A DNA stretch of 64,000 nucleotides from Temperatibacter marinus (lineage in GTDB: Bacteria > Pseudomonadota > Alphaproteobacteria > Sphingomonadales > Kordiimonadaceae), in contig NZ_CP123872.1 in the NCBI RefSeq assembly GCF_031598375.1, positions 1,178,001 to 1,242,000 of the forward strand, read 5' to 3'. How positions within the stretch are numbered: position 1 is the stretch's first letter; each line of letters opens with the position of its first letter. The notes beneath the pieces are model-generated. The model was given only the letters and a program-made list of their open reading frames with translations, was not told where the DNA came from and made no database searches. The position numbers and the translations under genes are program-made. Positions 32,779 to 42,111 of this stretch are shown piece after piece.

Positions 32779-33029
32779 TTACCGTAACCTATTGACAAAG
32801 CAGTCCCTATTTGACTGCATTTTAGATTCTGACACTTTATTCTTATCACTGCAAGTCTTTTCGACACGCAGCACGACTCCTTGCATCGGGGTCTTAATAT
32901 TGGAAGAGTCTTGCGTCAATAGAGAATTAAATCTTATTGAAAATTGGTTTCGCTCTTGCCTTCTTGACCTGACTACCTAAATCAGAGACTATGGCGTGAC
33001 GTAAAGATAGACAAAAAGTGGGAGGTCTT

Positions 33030-34826
33030 ATGCCGATCAACAACTGGCCCAATCTAGTATCCATGTTTTTCGATCAAGTAGAAGCCAATGCTTTGAAACC
33101 AATGCTGCATGCAAAAAAAGACGGGGCTTGGGTGTCTCTCTCTTGGCAGGAAGTGGCTAAACAAGTTGCTCAATTAGCACAAGCATTGAAGCAAATGGGT
33201 ATTGAAAAGGGAGATCGGGTTGTTCTGGTCTCGGAAAATAGGCCTGAATGGGCGATTGCTGACTTAGCCATAATGGCCGCAGGTGCGATTAGCGTTCCCA
33301 CCTATACAACTTATACGCCTCGTGATTATTTACATATTCTAGAAAATAGCGGGGCTAAGGCCGCCATTGTTTCGACCAAAGCTTTGTCTATGACCTTTCT
33401 AAAGGCTGCGCATGAATCAGAGGATTTAATGCATACAATTTGTATGGAAGATCCTGATTTATCGCAACAACTTGATGTGACAGTCTATGACTGGACACAA
33501 CAGCTTGCTGCTCAGGACGGAAATGTAGCAATGGTGAAAGCATGGTCAGACCCTGTGAAACGTGATGACATTGCTTGTTTGATTTATACATCTGGTACTG
33601 GGGGTGCTCCAAAAGGAGTTATGATCCATCATGGTGCTATCCTTCATAATTGTGAAGGGGCGGCTGAGGTTATTAAAGAACTGGGGTTAAAGAATAATTC
33701 TTTTTTATCTTTTTTACCTCTGTCTCATGCCTATGAACATTCTGCGGGCATGTATCTACCGCTCTCAATTGGGGCTGACATTTGGTACGCAGAAAGTTTA
33801 GATAAATTGGCGGCCAATATGGAAGAAGCAAGTCCGACGATCATGGTTGTTGTACCACGACTCTTTGAAATGCTGCGTCTTAGACTCATGCGTCAGATGC
33901 AAAAGAAAGGCGGGCTTTCTTCAAAGCTATTTGATCGAACCGTCGCGCTCGGCATGAAAAAGTCTATTGGAGAAGAGTCTCTCTCCTTCTTTGAAAAACT
34001 CCAAGACTCTCTTTTGGATATATTGGTTCGGAAAAAGGTACAGAAAAAATTTGGGGGACGGATCAAAGCACTTGTTTCCGGAGGGGCGCCTTTGTCCCCG
34101 GATGTTGGTTTTTTCTTTGCAGGCCTTGGTTTGCCGTTGTTGCAAGGGTATGGGCAGACAGAATCTGGCCCTGTGGTCTCTGTTAATCCACCTTCTGATC
34201 CCCGAATGAGTACGGTGGGTAAGATTATGAAAAATACAGAAGTTAAAATTGCTGCGGACGGCGAGATCCTTATCCGGGGTGAATTAGTTATGAAGGGCTA
34301 TTGGGGCAATGACCTTGCTACAAAAGAAGCTCTTAAGGAGGGCTGGCTTCATACGGGGGATATTGGCATCTTAGATAATGAAGGATTTCTCTCCATCACT
34401 GATCGCAAGAAAGATATCCTGATCAATGATAAGGGCGATAACATCTCTCCTCAAAGAATAGAAGGATTAATTGCCTTAGAAAACGAAATCGCTCAAGCGA
34501 TGGTTTACGGTGATCGTAAGCCTCATTTGGTCGGCTTGGTTGTGCCTGATCAGGAGTGGCTTGTGGAATGGGCAAAAGCAAATAAAAAAGAAAGCCGTAA
34601 ATTGGCCGACCTTATGGATGATCCAGATCTTAAGAAGGCATTGGATGCTGCTGTCAGGCGAGTGAATGGACGCTTGTCAAACCTTGAGAAAATCCGGAAG
34701 ATCATCATCGCCAAAGAAGCTTTTTCAATCGACAATGAACAAATGACACCAACTTTAAAAATTCGCAGGCATGTGATCTGTGACGCTTATCAAGAGCGTC
34801 TAGAAAGTCTATACGGGAAAAAGTAA
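33030..34826 (+). CDS. Long-chain acyl-CoA synthetase (AMP-binding)
   Basis: ATG 33030 follows GGGAGG. The 598-residue ANL-superfamily enzyme has the P-loop-like motif CLIYTSGTGGAPKGVMIHH, LLQGYGQTESGPVVSVN, GWLHTGDIG and the hinge DRKKDILINDKGDNISP. It should activate fatty acids to acyl-CoA via acyl-AMP; the pattern (SFLPLSHAYEHSAGMYLPL) fits the FadD15/ACSBG-like long-chain group. The 250-base upstream spacer contains three GANTC sites (32825, 32875, 32906). It converges on the next gene with only nine bases between stops. Confidence 0.93.
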   Translation: MPINNWPNLVSMFFDQVEANALKPMLHAKKDGAWVSLSWQEVAKQVAQLAQALKQMGIEKGDRVVLVSENRPEWAIADLAIMAAGAISVPTYTTYTPRDYLHILENSGAKAAIVSTKALSMTFLKAAHESEDLMHTICMEDPDLSQQLDVTVYDWTQQLAAQDGNVAMVKAWSDPVKRDDIACLIYTSGTGGAPKGVMIHHGAILHNCEGAAEVIKELGLKNNSFLSFLPLSHAYEHSAGMYLPLSIGADIWYAESLDKLAANMEEASPTIMVVVPRLFEMLRLRLMRQMQKKGGLSSKLFDRTVALGMKKSIGEESLSFFEKLQDSLLDILVRKKVQKKFGGRIKALVSGGAPLSPDVGFFFAGLGLPLLQGYGQTESGPVVSVNPPSDPRMSTVGKIMKNTEVKIAADGEILIRGELVMKGYWGNDLATKEALKEGWLHTGDIGILDNEGFLSITDRKKDILINDKGDNISPQRIEGLIALENEIAQAMVYGDRKPHLVGLVVPDQEWLVEWAKANKKESRKLADLMDDPDLKKALDAAVRRVNGRLSNLEKIRKIIIAKEAFSIDNEQMTPTLKIRRHVICDAYQERLESLYGKK

Positions 34827-34835
34827 GCGTTGGCC

Positions 34836-35570
34836 TTATGAGGTGAAGGGATAGATATCCTCAAAACCAAGCTTGATGAAGATAGGTTTGAGGGTTCCGT
34901 CCTGATGTTTTGCAAGCAGCCATTGGTCGAGCTTAAGTAGGATTGATTTTTTCTTCGTTGTCTTTTTCATGATTGGGAACAGTTCGAAGTTTTTAAGAAT
35001 GGGAATGGTTCTTAGACCTTGTTCATTAAGCTGCTTATAACTCATGAGACTGAGTAACTCACTGTTTGACTCTATAAGGGCGTCCAGAGGCCTGTTCTTT
35101 AAAATTTTAAGCCCTTGAGGAAGATTGTCCAGTTCAAGGCTGCGTCCTGTAAAGCCAAAAATTTGATTGAGATCTTCTCCACGGTGCCAAGCCAAGTAAC
35201 GATCGTTGGTGAGATCCTTAACGGACTGAATGTCACTTTCTTTTCTGACTATTGCAATAATATCAATCTTAGCGAAGGGTAACTTAGTTGCATCCCAAGG
35301 AAGGGTTGGATCTTTATGCTTATACATATAGACGTCAACACGGCCATCATCAAAGGCCTTTTCAAGGCGGCGAACAGGCATGACGACATAGTGACAAGTG
35401 TAATTGAATTCCTTGCAGAAACTCGTCATAAAGATTTTTGAAGCTTGGCGAGTCTTTGGGTTTAAACGATCAGAGGATCCGAAGACCAAGTCAGGGGAAA
35501 TTTCTTCTGCAAGTGCTGAACATGAGACCATGATCAGTATCATAGAAAAAAATTTAAAGTGAGAGCGCAT
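34836..35570 (-). CDS. Periplasmic solute-binding family 3-like protein (paralogue A)
   Basis: A 244-residue exported protein with a signal peptide (about 1-21, ending ALA-EE) and a type-2 periplasmic-binding fold of the amino-acid-ABC kind. Shared blocks with the next two genes include SFCKEFNYTCHYVVMPVRR, RVDVYMYKH, LAWHRGEDL, ELDNLPQGL and IPILKNFELFPIMKK. It ends early at YPFTS, lacking the GKNWxKW tail of the other two. No permease or ATPase gene is adjacent. The ligand is unknown. Confidence 0.75.
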   Translation of the reverse strand: MRSHFKFFSMILIMVSCSALAEEISPDLVFGSSDRLNPKTRQASKIFMTSFCKEFNYTCHYVVMPVRRLEKAFDDGRVDVYMYKHKDPTLPWDATKLPFAKIDIIAIVRKESDIQSVKDLTNDRYLAWHRGEDLNQIFGFTGRSLELDNLPQGLKILKNRPLDALIESNSELLSLMSYKQLNEQGLRTIPILKNFELFPIMKKTTKKKSILLKLDQWLLAKHQDGTLKPIFIKLGFEDIYPFTS

Positions 35571-35653
35571 GCATGCCTATAGTTCTGAATTACTGCAATT
35601 TATATAATAGCTGAGTATAGGCCTCCCTCAAGGAAAATTCGCTGAAAGTAGTC

Positions 35654-36430
35654 CTATTTTATCCATTTTTGCCAATTTTTACCAAAGGGATAAACGTCTT
35701 GATATCCGATCTCTTCATATAATTTTTTCAAGAGGCCTTTAGCGTGTTGATCAAGATACCAGTCATTTAATTGTTGTAAGAAGAGGGTTTTGTCGTTGGT
35801 GGCTTTCATGACAGGAAATAAGGGAACATCCTCCAAAATTGGGATTGCGGAAAGGCCCTGCTCTCTCAATTTATCGTAACTCATTAGGGCAAAGAGCTCG
35901 CTATTCCAATCAAGAATAGCATCAATTGGCCTCGCTTTTAAAAGACGAAGACCTTGCTCCAGCGTGTCCAGTTCCACATGATTGCCTGAGAAGCCTATGG
36001 TGGATCCTAATCCATCTCCTCGGTGCCAAGCCAGAGTTAGACCCTTTCGTTTATGGTCAAATACTTTATCTGGATAATTTTCCGTGAGAACAATGGCGAG
36101 TAACGTTGTGGCAGCAAAGGGATGGTCGGTAATAAGTCTACCGGGACCTTGTACATGGTCTTGATACATGACGATGTCGATTTTGCCTTGTTCAAAGGCT
36201 CGCATCAGCCGTCGAGAAGGGATGGTTAGAAACTGACAAGAAAGCTTACTTTCTGTGCAAAAGCCTGTGATGAGTTTTTGTGTGATAGACAATGTTTTTT
36301 GGTTCAGTCGGTTTGGTGCTCCAAAGGTTAAATCATATGTTTTAAATTCTTTTGCATAAGAAATTGGTGTCACTCCTAATGTGAAAGTAACTAAGAGAAT
36401 CGTATAAAAAATGTTCATTTTATTACTCAT
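35654..36430 (-). CDS. Periplasmic solute-binding family 3-like protein (paralogue B)
   Basis: A 258-residue exported paralogue of the genes on either side; signal peptide about 1-26 (ATG at 36418 is an alternative start). Blocks matching paralogue A include FGAPNRLNQKT, LTIPSRRLMRAFEQGKIDI, LAWHRGDGLGSTIGFSGNH, ELDTLEQGLRLLKARPIDA and IPILEDVPLFPVMK. The C-terminus is YPFGKNWQKWIK. Two conserved Cys (in GFCTESKLSCQF) could form a disulfide, also present in A and C. It is the closest relative of A. Confidence 0.75.
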   Translation of the reverse strand: MSNKMNIFYTILLVTFTLGVTPISYAKEFKTYDLTFGAPNRLNQKTLSITQKLITGFCTESKLSCQFLTIPSRRLMRAFEQGKIDIVMYQDHVQGPGRLITDHPFAATTLLAIVLTENYPDKVFDHKRKGLTLAWHRGDGLGSTIGFSGNHVELDTLEQGLRLLKARPIDAILDWNSELFALMSYDKLREQGLSAIPILEDVPLFPVMKATNDKTLFLQQLNDWYLDQHAKGLLKKLYEEIGYQDVYPFGKNWQKWIK

Positions 36431-36542
36431 TTATAGCCCCATATCTGGCGGTATAATGAAACTATTTCACGTTTTTAACAATGTTTAGTTAAAATTTGAT
36501 GAAAATAACCATAATCGCCAAAAGTGCACTGAGCGTTAGAAA

Positions 36543-37328
36543 CTATTCTTCGGATTTCATCCATTTTTTCCAGTTTTTGCCATAAGGATAAACAAAGCTT
36601 AAACCATGTTTTTGGTATATATCGTAAAGAATCCCAGCGTGATGCTTGTTATCCATCCAGTCACTGAAAGCTTTGAGCAAATGTCCCTTGCTGTTGCCCT
36701 GATCCATAACTGCAAATAGAGGAAGGTCTTCTATGAGGGTCAGGATAGTGTACCCCTTCTGAGAAAGTTTTTCTATAGAAGTCTGCAGTTGAATTTCAGA
36801 CCCATATTGAACAAATGCATCCATTCGTCCTCTCTCTAATTGGTTGAGAGCTTGATTTAAACTATCAGAGAATATTTTGTCCCCCTCAAAATTCAATATC
36901 TTCTCAAGGCCAAGTGATCTCATAAAGCCAAGTTTATGATCGAAGATGGTTGCCTCAGATTTGAGCGTAGGATGGTCTTTTGGGACAATAGCCCAAACAT
37001 CGATTGTGACGATAGGATTGGCTGACCGGAAGTCCTTTTTATTCACGGTATGATCATAAAAAAGAACGATATCTGTACCGCGATTACGAAATGTTTTTAG
37101 GATTCGAGCCACTGACATTTCGCGGTCTTTACACTCTTGTTTTATGTCTGCACAAAATTGAGAAATAATATCACGAGCAAAGGATTTAGACTGAGCACTG
37201 CTCGCATAAGTTAGACCAAAGACCAGAGGATCCTCTGCTTTAGTGTTTGAACTGAAAGCTGAGATAAGCCCTATCGTACAGAGAAATAAGGAAGAGATGA
37301 ATTTCAAAGCTTTTGCGCGAGTCAGCAT
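36543..37328 (-). CDS. Periplasmic solute-binding family 3-like protein (paralogue C)
   Basis: A 261-residue exported protein, signal peptide about 1-31 (ending TKA-ED). It is the most diverged of the three tandem paralogues but keeps the plan: FGLTYASS, QFCADIKQECKDREMSVAR, DIVLFYDHT, LIEDLPLFAVMDQ and the tail YPYGKNWKKWMK. It lacks the LAWHRG block shared by A and B (LGFMRSLG instead), which suggests a different ligand. It starts nine bases after the DUF6702-like gene ends, on the same strand, so it may belong to that operon. Confidence 0.72.
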   Translation of the reverse strand: MLTRAKALKFISSLFLCTIGLISAFSSNTKAEDPLVFGLTYASSAQSKSFARDIISQFCADIKQECKDREMSVARILKTFRNRGTDIVLFYDHTVNKKDFRSANPIVTIDVWAIVPKDHPTLKSEATIFDHKLGFMRSLGLEKILNFEGDKIFSDSLNQALNQLERGRMDAFVQYGSEIQLQTSIEKLSQKGYTILTLIEDLPLFAVMDQGNSKGHLLKAFSDWMDNKHHAGILYDIYQKHGLSFVYPYGKNWKKWMKSEE

Positions 37329-37336
37329 GGGGTTCT

Positions 37337-37840
37337 TTAACTTAGATTTATAGATTGAACAGTCATATTACTTTTAAAAATTAAACTAGAGACAGCATTG
37401 TTGCTTTCAACATTGACTAAATTTTGCTGGTCTGCCCAGATATTCATCAAGATTTTATTTGTGATACTTGCAGTTTGAGTAAGAGGGGGGGAGGAAAATT
37501 CCTCGTAGACCCAAAAATAAGCCCCATCAATTTCATATCCAACAGATTTTATAGGGAGAGCTTTTCCGTTTATTTTAATCTGAAAATTCGCTCTCACATA
37601 GTCTGCAAAGATTTGCTGAGTTTTTTTTGAGGCGATAAGATCTGCCCGTGGCCCCTCAATGCGTCCAGCAGCATGTTCTGCATCGTGCACATAAAAGCGA
37701 TGCATAATCTCATAGGCTTGAGAGCGCTCATTATACTTTATGACTGTGAGGCCTTCTTTTTGCTGATGAGCAGTGACAGGGAACCAGAGGAGTCCCCCCA
37801 TCACAAGAATAATGCCGAGTTTTAAGAGAGCAGACTTCAT
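37337..37840 (-). CDS. DUF6702-like secreted protein
   Basis: A 167-residue protein with an N-terminal signal (LLKLGIILVMGGLLWFPVTA, then H). The body (TVIKYNERSQAYEIMHRFYVHDAEHA) and the domain pattern match the DUF6702 family, small exported proteins often found beside M1 peptidase genes. Its ATG shares a base with the stop of the upstream M1 peptidase (TAATG), so translation is coupled. The neighbourhood supports a role in or near the M1 peptidase, but no activity is known. Confidence 0.75.
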   Translation of the reverse strand: MKSALLKLGIILVMGGLLWFPVTAHQQKEGLTVIKYNERSQAYEIMHRFYVHDAEHAAGRIEGPRADLIASKKTQQIFADYVRANFQIKINGKALPIKSVGYEIDGAYFWVYEEFSSPPLTQTASITNKILMNIWADQQNLVNVESNNAVSSLIFKSNMTVQSINLS

Positions 37841-40347
37841 TATTTTTCTGTCACTTTGTCGACTTTGTCACTCACTTTATCCGTTTTAGTTGGCGCTTTT
37901 TTTGCGTCATCCGCTTTCTTCTTTTCAGCATCAAGCCATTTTTTCATGCGGCTTGGTTTGTAGCCTTTGCCTTTGTAGATCTCAACCCGACTTGGTATGA
38001 TCTGACGCGGATAATAGTTATTGTCCAAATCTGTATCCGATGTCTCCCAATCAGGGTCTAAAACCACCTGCTTAAGTTCTTTTCCTTTAGGAAAAACAAG
38101 AAGCTTGTGGACTTGGTCAGGAGTACGGCGCCAAATTTCCGCAGGGATGTAGTCTTTACTGCGGCTGCCATCTGTAAATTCAAGGCCAAGAATAACAGGC
38201 ATAACAAGTCCGCCTTTATTATTTAACTCAAGAATATAATAGGATTTATTGTCCTTTATCGCGCGCTCAAAGACGGTGCGCTGCCAAGCGTAATCTTTAT
38301 CCTTTTCAAGACCTTTTAGATATTTGCCCAGCGCTTTATGATCAGCTTCTAGAATGTCATTCACTTTAACTTCATCATAAAAATCACGAATATCTTCATT
38401 CTTTTCCATCCATGTTTTTTTACCGTCTTTGGCATTCTGTTTTAAAAAGATTGACTTGGTATGCTTTTCTAAACGCTCAGTCTCTTTGACCGGCTTCTCG
38501 ACCAAGGGATTTTTGGTATCAACGCGCAGTTTATAGACAGCATCAAGCGAGATATCTACATGATCGGTTGTGTAAAACCATCCCCGCCAGAACCAGTCAA
38601 GATCTACGCCGGATGCTTCTTCCATTGTTCTAAAGAAGTCAGACGGCGTTGGACGTTTAAATTTCCAGCGGCGTGAATATTCTTTAAAAGCAAAATCAAA
38701 CAGTTCTCTGCCTAAGATTGTCTCACGTAAGATATTGAGCGCAACAGCTGGTTTTGCATAGGCATTGGGTCCGGGACGCCACAAGCTATCAGCTTGGGTC
38801 ATAATAGGGACTTGCTTGTCCGACTTCATATAAGCCACAATATCTTTTGGTTCAGCGCCCCAACTGACAGAGGTATCCCACTCACGGCCTGCCACCGCAT
38901 CAAGGAAACTATTCAGGCCTTCATCCATCCATGTCCATTGGCGTTCATCGGAATTAACGATCATTGGAAAATAATTGTGGCCAACTTCGTGGATCACAAC
39001 GCCAATAAGATATTTTTTCATACCTTCGCTATAGGTCCGTGTGCCGTCCTTATGCAGTTTGGTGCGAGGACCATTAAACGTGATCATCGGATATTCCATA
39101 CCGCCAACAGGGCCGTTGACACTCTGAGAGGTAGGATAAGGATAATCAAAGGTGAAATGGCCGTAGACTTCCATGGTATGAATGATGGAGGCTGTCGAAT
39201 ATTTCTTCCAGAGATCGCCCCCTTCTTTTGGGTAGAAAGACATGGCCATCACTAATTCTTGGTCTGCACCATCTTGTTGATAGCCTTGAGCGTCCCACAT
39301 GAATTTTCGAGAAGTAGCCCAGGCAAAATCGCGTACATTATCAGCATCAAACTTCCAGGTTTTTACTGCATCGGTTCCCGCCGCCTCATTCTCAAGAGCT
39401 TCTGCCGCGGTCACAATAAAATGTGGTTTGTCTGCTGTTTCAGCTTCTTTTAGGCGTTTCATCTGTTCTTTCGTTAGAACGTCTTTAGGGTTTTGCAGGG
39501 TACCTGTCGACGAAACAATATGATCCGCAGGGACAGTCATCTCTAACTCATAATCACCAAATTCAAGGGTGAATTCGCCGCGGCCTAAAAATTCTTTGTT
39601 GGTCCATGCTTCATAATCTGTATAGGCATGCAGTCTTGGGAACCACTGAGCGAAAAGGAAGATGTCATTGCCCCCTTCTCTCTTGTCATTTGGGAAGTGT
39701 TCGTAACCACCCCGTGCATATATGATGTTTTCATCAACAATATTAAAAGCAAATTCGACGTTGAATTTTACTTTTTTGCCAGGTTTGAGAGGGCTCTTGA
39801 GGTCTACTCTCAGATTTGTGCCCACAAGGGCAACATTGAGTGGGTTACCCTTAGCATCGGTTACATTCAAAACGTCATAGCCAAACCTGTTGTCATCCAT
39901 ATATTGCTGGCGTCTTATTTCTTCCATCGAGAGGCCGTGGGCCTTTGTACGATTACCAAGTTTGGTTCCTGGTCCGCGCCGACCAATTCCTGCAAAGGCT
40001 GTTGATTTTTCAGCCATGCTGTCTTTTTTGAATCGGTTTTGGTCAAGCTGCAGCCAAAGATAGCGCAGAGTATCTGGGGAATTATTGGTATAAGTTATTT
40101 CTTCTATGGCTTCTAAACGGCGTTTGTCTTCAAGAAGTGTCGCCTTGATTTTATAATCTACTTTTTGTTGCCAATATTTATGACCAGGCTCGCCGGCTGC
40201 ATTTCTATAGACATTTGGGGTTGGCAAGATTTCATCAAGCTGTCGGAATTTATCTTTAAATGTGCCTTTTGTTTGTTCAACTTGTGCAAGGACACTGCTG
40301 TTTGCAAGGATGACTGCAATAAAAAGTGTGCTCAATAGTCTAATCAT
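37840..40347 (-). CDS. M1 family metallopeptidase (aminopeptidase N-like)
   Basis: ATG 40347 follows GGTTGGGG and gives a signal peptide (MIRLLSTLFIAVILANSSVL, AQ); the frame runs to 40443 with unlikely sequence. In the 835-residue protein the zinc site is GVVIHEVGHNYFP (near residue 450) with the third ligand in WTWMDEGLNSFL; GGMEYPMITF is the substrate-N-terminus motif (GxMEN variant). The C-terminus is Lys/Asp-rich. It should act as an exported aminopeptidase. It is translationally coupled to the DUF6702-like gene downstream. Confidence 0.9.
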   Translation of the reverse strand: MIRLLSTLFIAVILANSSVLAQVEQTKGTFKDKFRQLDEILPTPNVYRNAAGEPGHKYWQQKVDYKIKATLLEDKRRLEAIEEITYTNNSPDTLRYLWLQLDQNRFKKDSMAEKSTAFAGIGRRGPGTKLGNRTKAHGLSMEEIRRQQYMDDNRFGYDVLNVTDAKGNPLNVALVGTNLRVDLKSPLKPGKKVKFNVEFAFNIVDENIIYARGGYEHFPNDKREGGNDIFLFAQWFPRLHAYTDYEAWTNKEFLGRGEFTLEFGDYELEMTVPADHIVSSTGTLQNPKDVLTKEQMKRLKEAETADKPHFIVTAAEALENEAAGTDAVKTWKFDADNVRDFAWATSRKFMWDAQGYQQDGADQELVMAMSFYPKEGGDLWKKYSTASIIHTMEVYGHFTFDYPYPTSQSVNGPVGGMEYPMITFNGPRTKLHKDGTRTYSEGMKKYLIGVVIHEVGHNYFPMIVNSDERQWTWMDEGLNSFLDAVAGREWDTSVSWGAEPKDIVAYMKSDKQVPIMTQADSLWRPGPNAYAKPAVALNILRETILGRELFDFAFKEYSRRWKFKRPTPSDFFRTMEEASGVDLDWFWRGWFYTTDHVDISLDAVYKLRVDTKNPLVEKPVKETERLEKHTKSIFLKQNAKDGKKTWMEKNEDIRDFYDEVKVNDILEADHKALGKYLKGLEKDKDYAWQRTVFERAIKDNKSYYILELNNKGGLVMPVILGLEFTDGSRSKDYIPAEIWRRTPDQVHKLLVFPKGKELKQVVLDPDWETSDTDLDNNYYPRQIIPSRVEIYKGKGYKPSRMKKWLDAEKKKADDAKKAPTKTDKVSDKVDKVTEK

Positions 40348-40489
40348 TTTAAACCCCAACCTAGATAAATATATTAAAGAGGGGGCACCATAACCAGTCC
40401 TTTTGGAGAATACAAGGTAGAGAGGGAATTCCCTCTCTACCACTATATTAACTGCAAAAAATCATCGAAGATTTCTCAAATGGGCAAGG

Positions 40490-42103
40490 TTATTTTTTTG
40501 CGCCACGGTTGGTTAAAAATCTTTTTATTTTCTTAGACTTAGCCATACTTAGGGGGCTGCGGTATTCTTTTTTACCGCGGTAATCATTGACTGTGACGCC
40601 AAAATTCACGTCTGCCCCTTTTTCCACAAGATATTTCACCATGTTGAAATTTCCATTCCATGAGGCCTGAATCAGAGGTGTTTCATCACTGGAAACAAAC
40701 CCGTTCACATCTGCGCCTTCAGAGATAAGAAGCTTGGCGATTTCCATGTGATTATCGCGAGCAGCCATGATTAAAGGATTGCCGTCCCCTTGAGCGGACT
40801 GATTAACATTAGCACCAAGTGAGATTAAATGTTTCACCATATCAATATCACCCGTCTTAACCGCAATGATAAGGGCGGTGCCATCGCCTTGCAAAGGAGT
40901 GTTAATATTGAGTCCGCCTTGAATAAGCATGTCAATTTTTTTGTAATTGCGGTCTTTAATCAGTTCCATCAAATACTCGCCTTCTGCACGAGAAAGTTTA
41001 GAGTAGTGATTGGCTTCTTGTTCTAAGAGCGTTAAGTTTACATTAGGTGCGTAAGCATTCACCGATCCATAAGTCAGAGCGGAAAGGGTTACGCAAGTTA
41101 AAGCTGTCATGATAGCCCGAGGGGCTTTTATTGTTTTCATAGTGAGTACCTCGTTTATTCTGTAGTGAAGTTCTTTCTTTTTACTAAATAATCCCATTGC
41201 TAGGATATTTCTGCGTTCCCGCAGCATGAGATGGGCACAATCCACAAGGGACTGAGCATAAGATTTGCTGTTCGCAAGATGCTTCACAGCTCTCATATCG
41301 CACGCCAACTCTCGCGTGATATGAATTTGTTGATTGAGGATCCGCATAATAGGGCTCCACCAAAATAGAATGGCTAATGTTTCCTGACCCAAATTAACCC
41401 ATAAGTCGCATCGGTCTATATGTGCTTGCTCGTGCAATAAAATGGATTGAAGTTGCTCTGGTTTAAGCTGATGCAAGAAATGATCAGGGAGTAAAATTGT
41501 GGGCGCCAATAAACCAACAGCCATCGGTGAATGGATGCTTGGGGCAGACATAAGAGGAGCCATATTGTCAGGCATGGTGCCGGAAGCAAGATCCAGGCTG
41601 CGTGCAGTTTGCACCGGGCTTGCTTGCCTGATCAGGTGTTGAGTTCTGAAAAAGGTCCTGAGGACAGAAAGAGTTCGCCAAAGAGTGCCCATGCCCCATA
41701 TCCCAAGAAAGATAAGTAAAAGGGGCGTTAAAAATAATACTGTAAGGCCTGAAATTGTCCATTCTTTAGGCGGTTGAACGGCTGCTGAGGCTTGCTTGGG
41801 TGTTAAAGCGGCGTCTCTTGTGATCTCAGAGGTTCTCTCACTAGATTGATCCCTTAGAAGGGCCTTCATCTGTGAGGCTTCCCCTTGCTGACGCTTGATC
41901 TCTGCGGATAGAGCGGACTCGTTTATGAAGACAGAGAAAGGCAATAGAGTAGCTAAGAGAAAAGCTGTTACCCACACCCAACTCTTCAGTTCAGCGGTTA
42001 CAGAGAAGAATCGAAAGAGAAGGGTCAGTCCTCCCAATAACAACAGCCCAATGGCCAGATGGTAGAGGATGAAGGTGGTCAGTATGGAAAGTTCAAATAA
42101 CAT
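40490..42103 (-). CDS. M56 (BlaR1-type) membrane metallopeptidase fused to ankyrin repeats
   Basis: The 537-residue protein has an N-terminal M56 domain: several membrane helices, MAVGLLAPTILLPDH, and the zinc motif ILLHEQAHIDRCDLWVN (HExxH near residue 224) with ITRELACDMRAV. A further membrane helix follows near 335-350. From about 385 on are at least four ankyrin repeats (DGTALIIAVKTGDIDMVKHL, ISLGANVNQS, LLISEGADVNGF, YLVEKGADVNFG). In BlaR1/MecR1 the periplasmic part is a beta-lactam sensor; here that slot is taken by ankyrin repeats. The gene follows blaI-type repressor with an eight-base gap, so they form an operon. Confidence 0.85.
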   Translation of the reverse strand: MLFELSILTTFILYHLAIGLLLLGGLTLLFRFFSVTAELKSWVWVTAFLLATLLPFSVFINESALSAEIKRQQGEASQMKALLRDQSSERTSEITRDAALTPKQASAAVQPPKEWTISGLTVLFLTPLLLIFLGIWGMGTLWRTLSVLRTFFRTQHLIRQASPVQTARSLDLASGTMPDNMAPLMSAPSIHSPMAVGLLAPTILLPDHFLHQLKPEQLQSILLHEQAHIDRCDLWVNLGQETLAILFWWSPIMRILNQQIHITRELACDMRAVKHLANSKSYAQSLVDCAHLMLRERRNILAMGLFSKKKELHYRINEVLTMKTIKAPRAIMTALTCVTLSALTYGSVNAYAPNVNLTLLEQEANHYSKLSRAEGEYLMELIKDRNYKKIDMLIQGGLNINTPLQGDGTALIIAVKTGDIDMVKHLISLGANVNQSAQGDGNPLIMAARDNHMEIAKLLISEGADVNGFVSSDETPLIQASWNGNFNMVKYLVEKGADVNFGVTVNDYRGKKEYRSPLSMAKSKKIKRFLTNRGAKK

Positions 42104-42111
42104 GAGATCTC

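Noticed and set aside
38794-39255. 153-residue frame antisense to the M1 peptidase
   Set aside because: Fully inside a clear gene, no independent start context.
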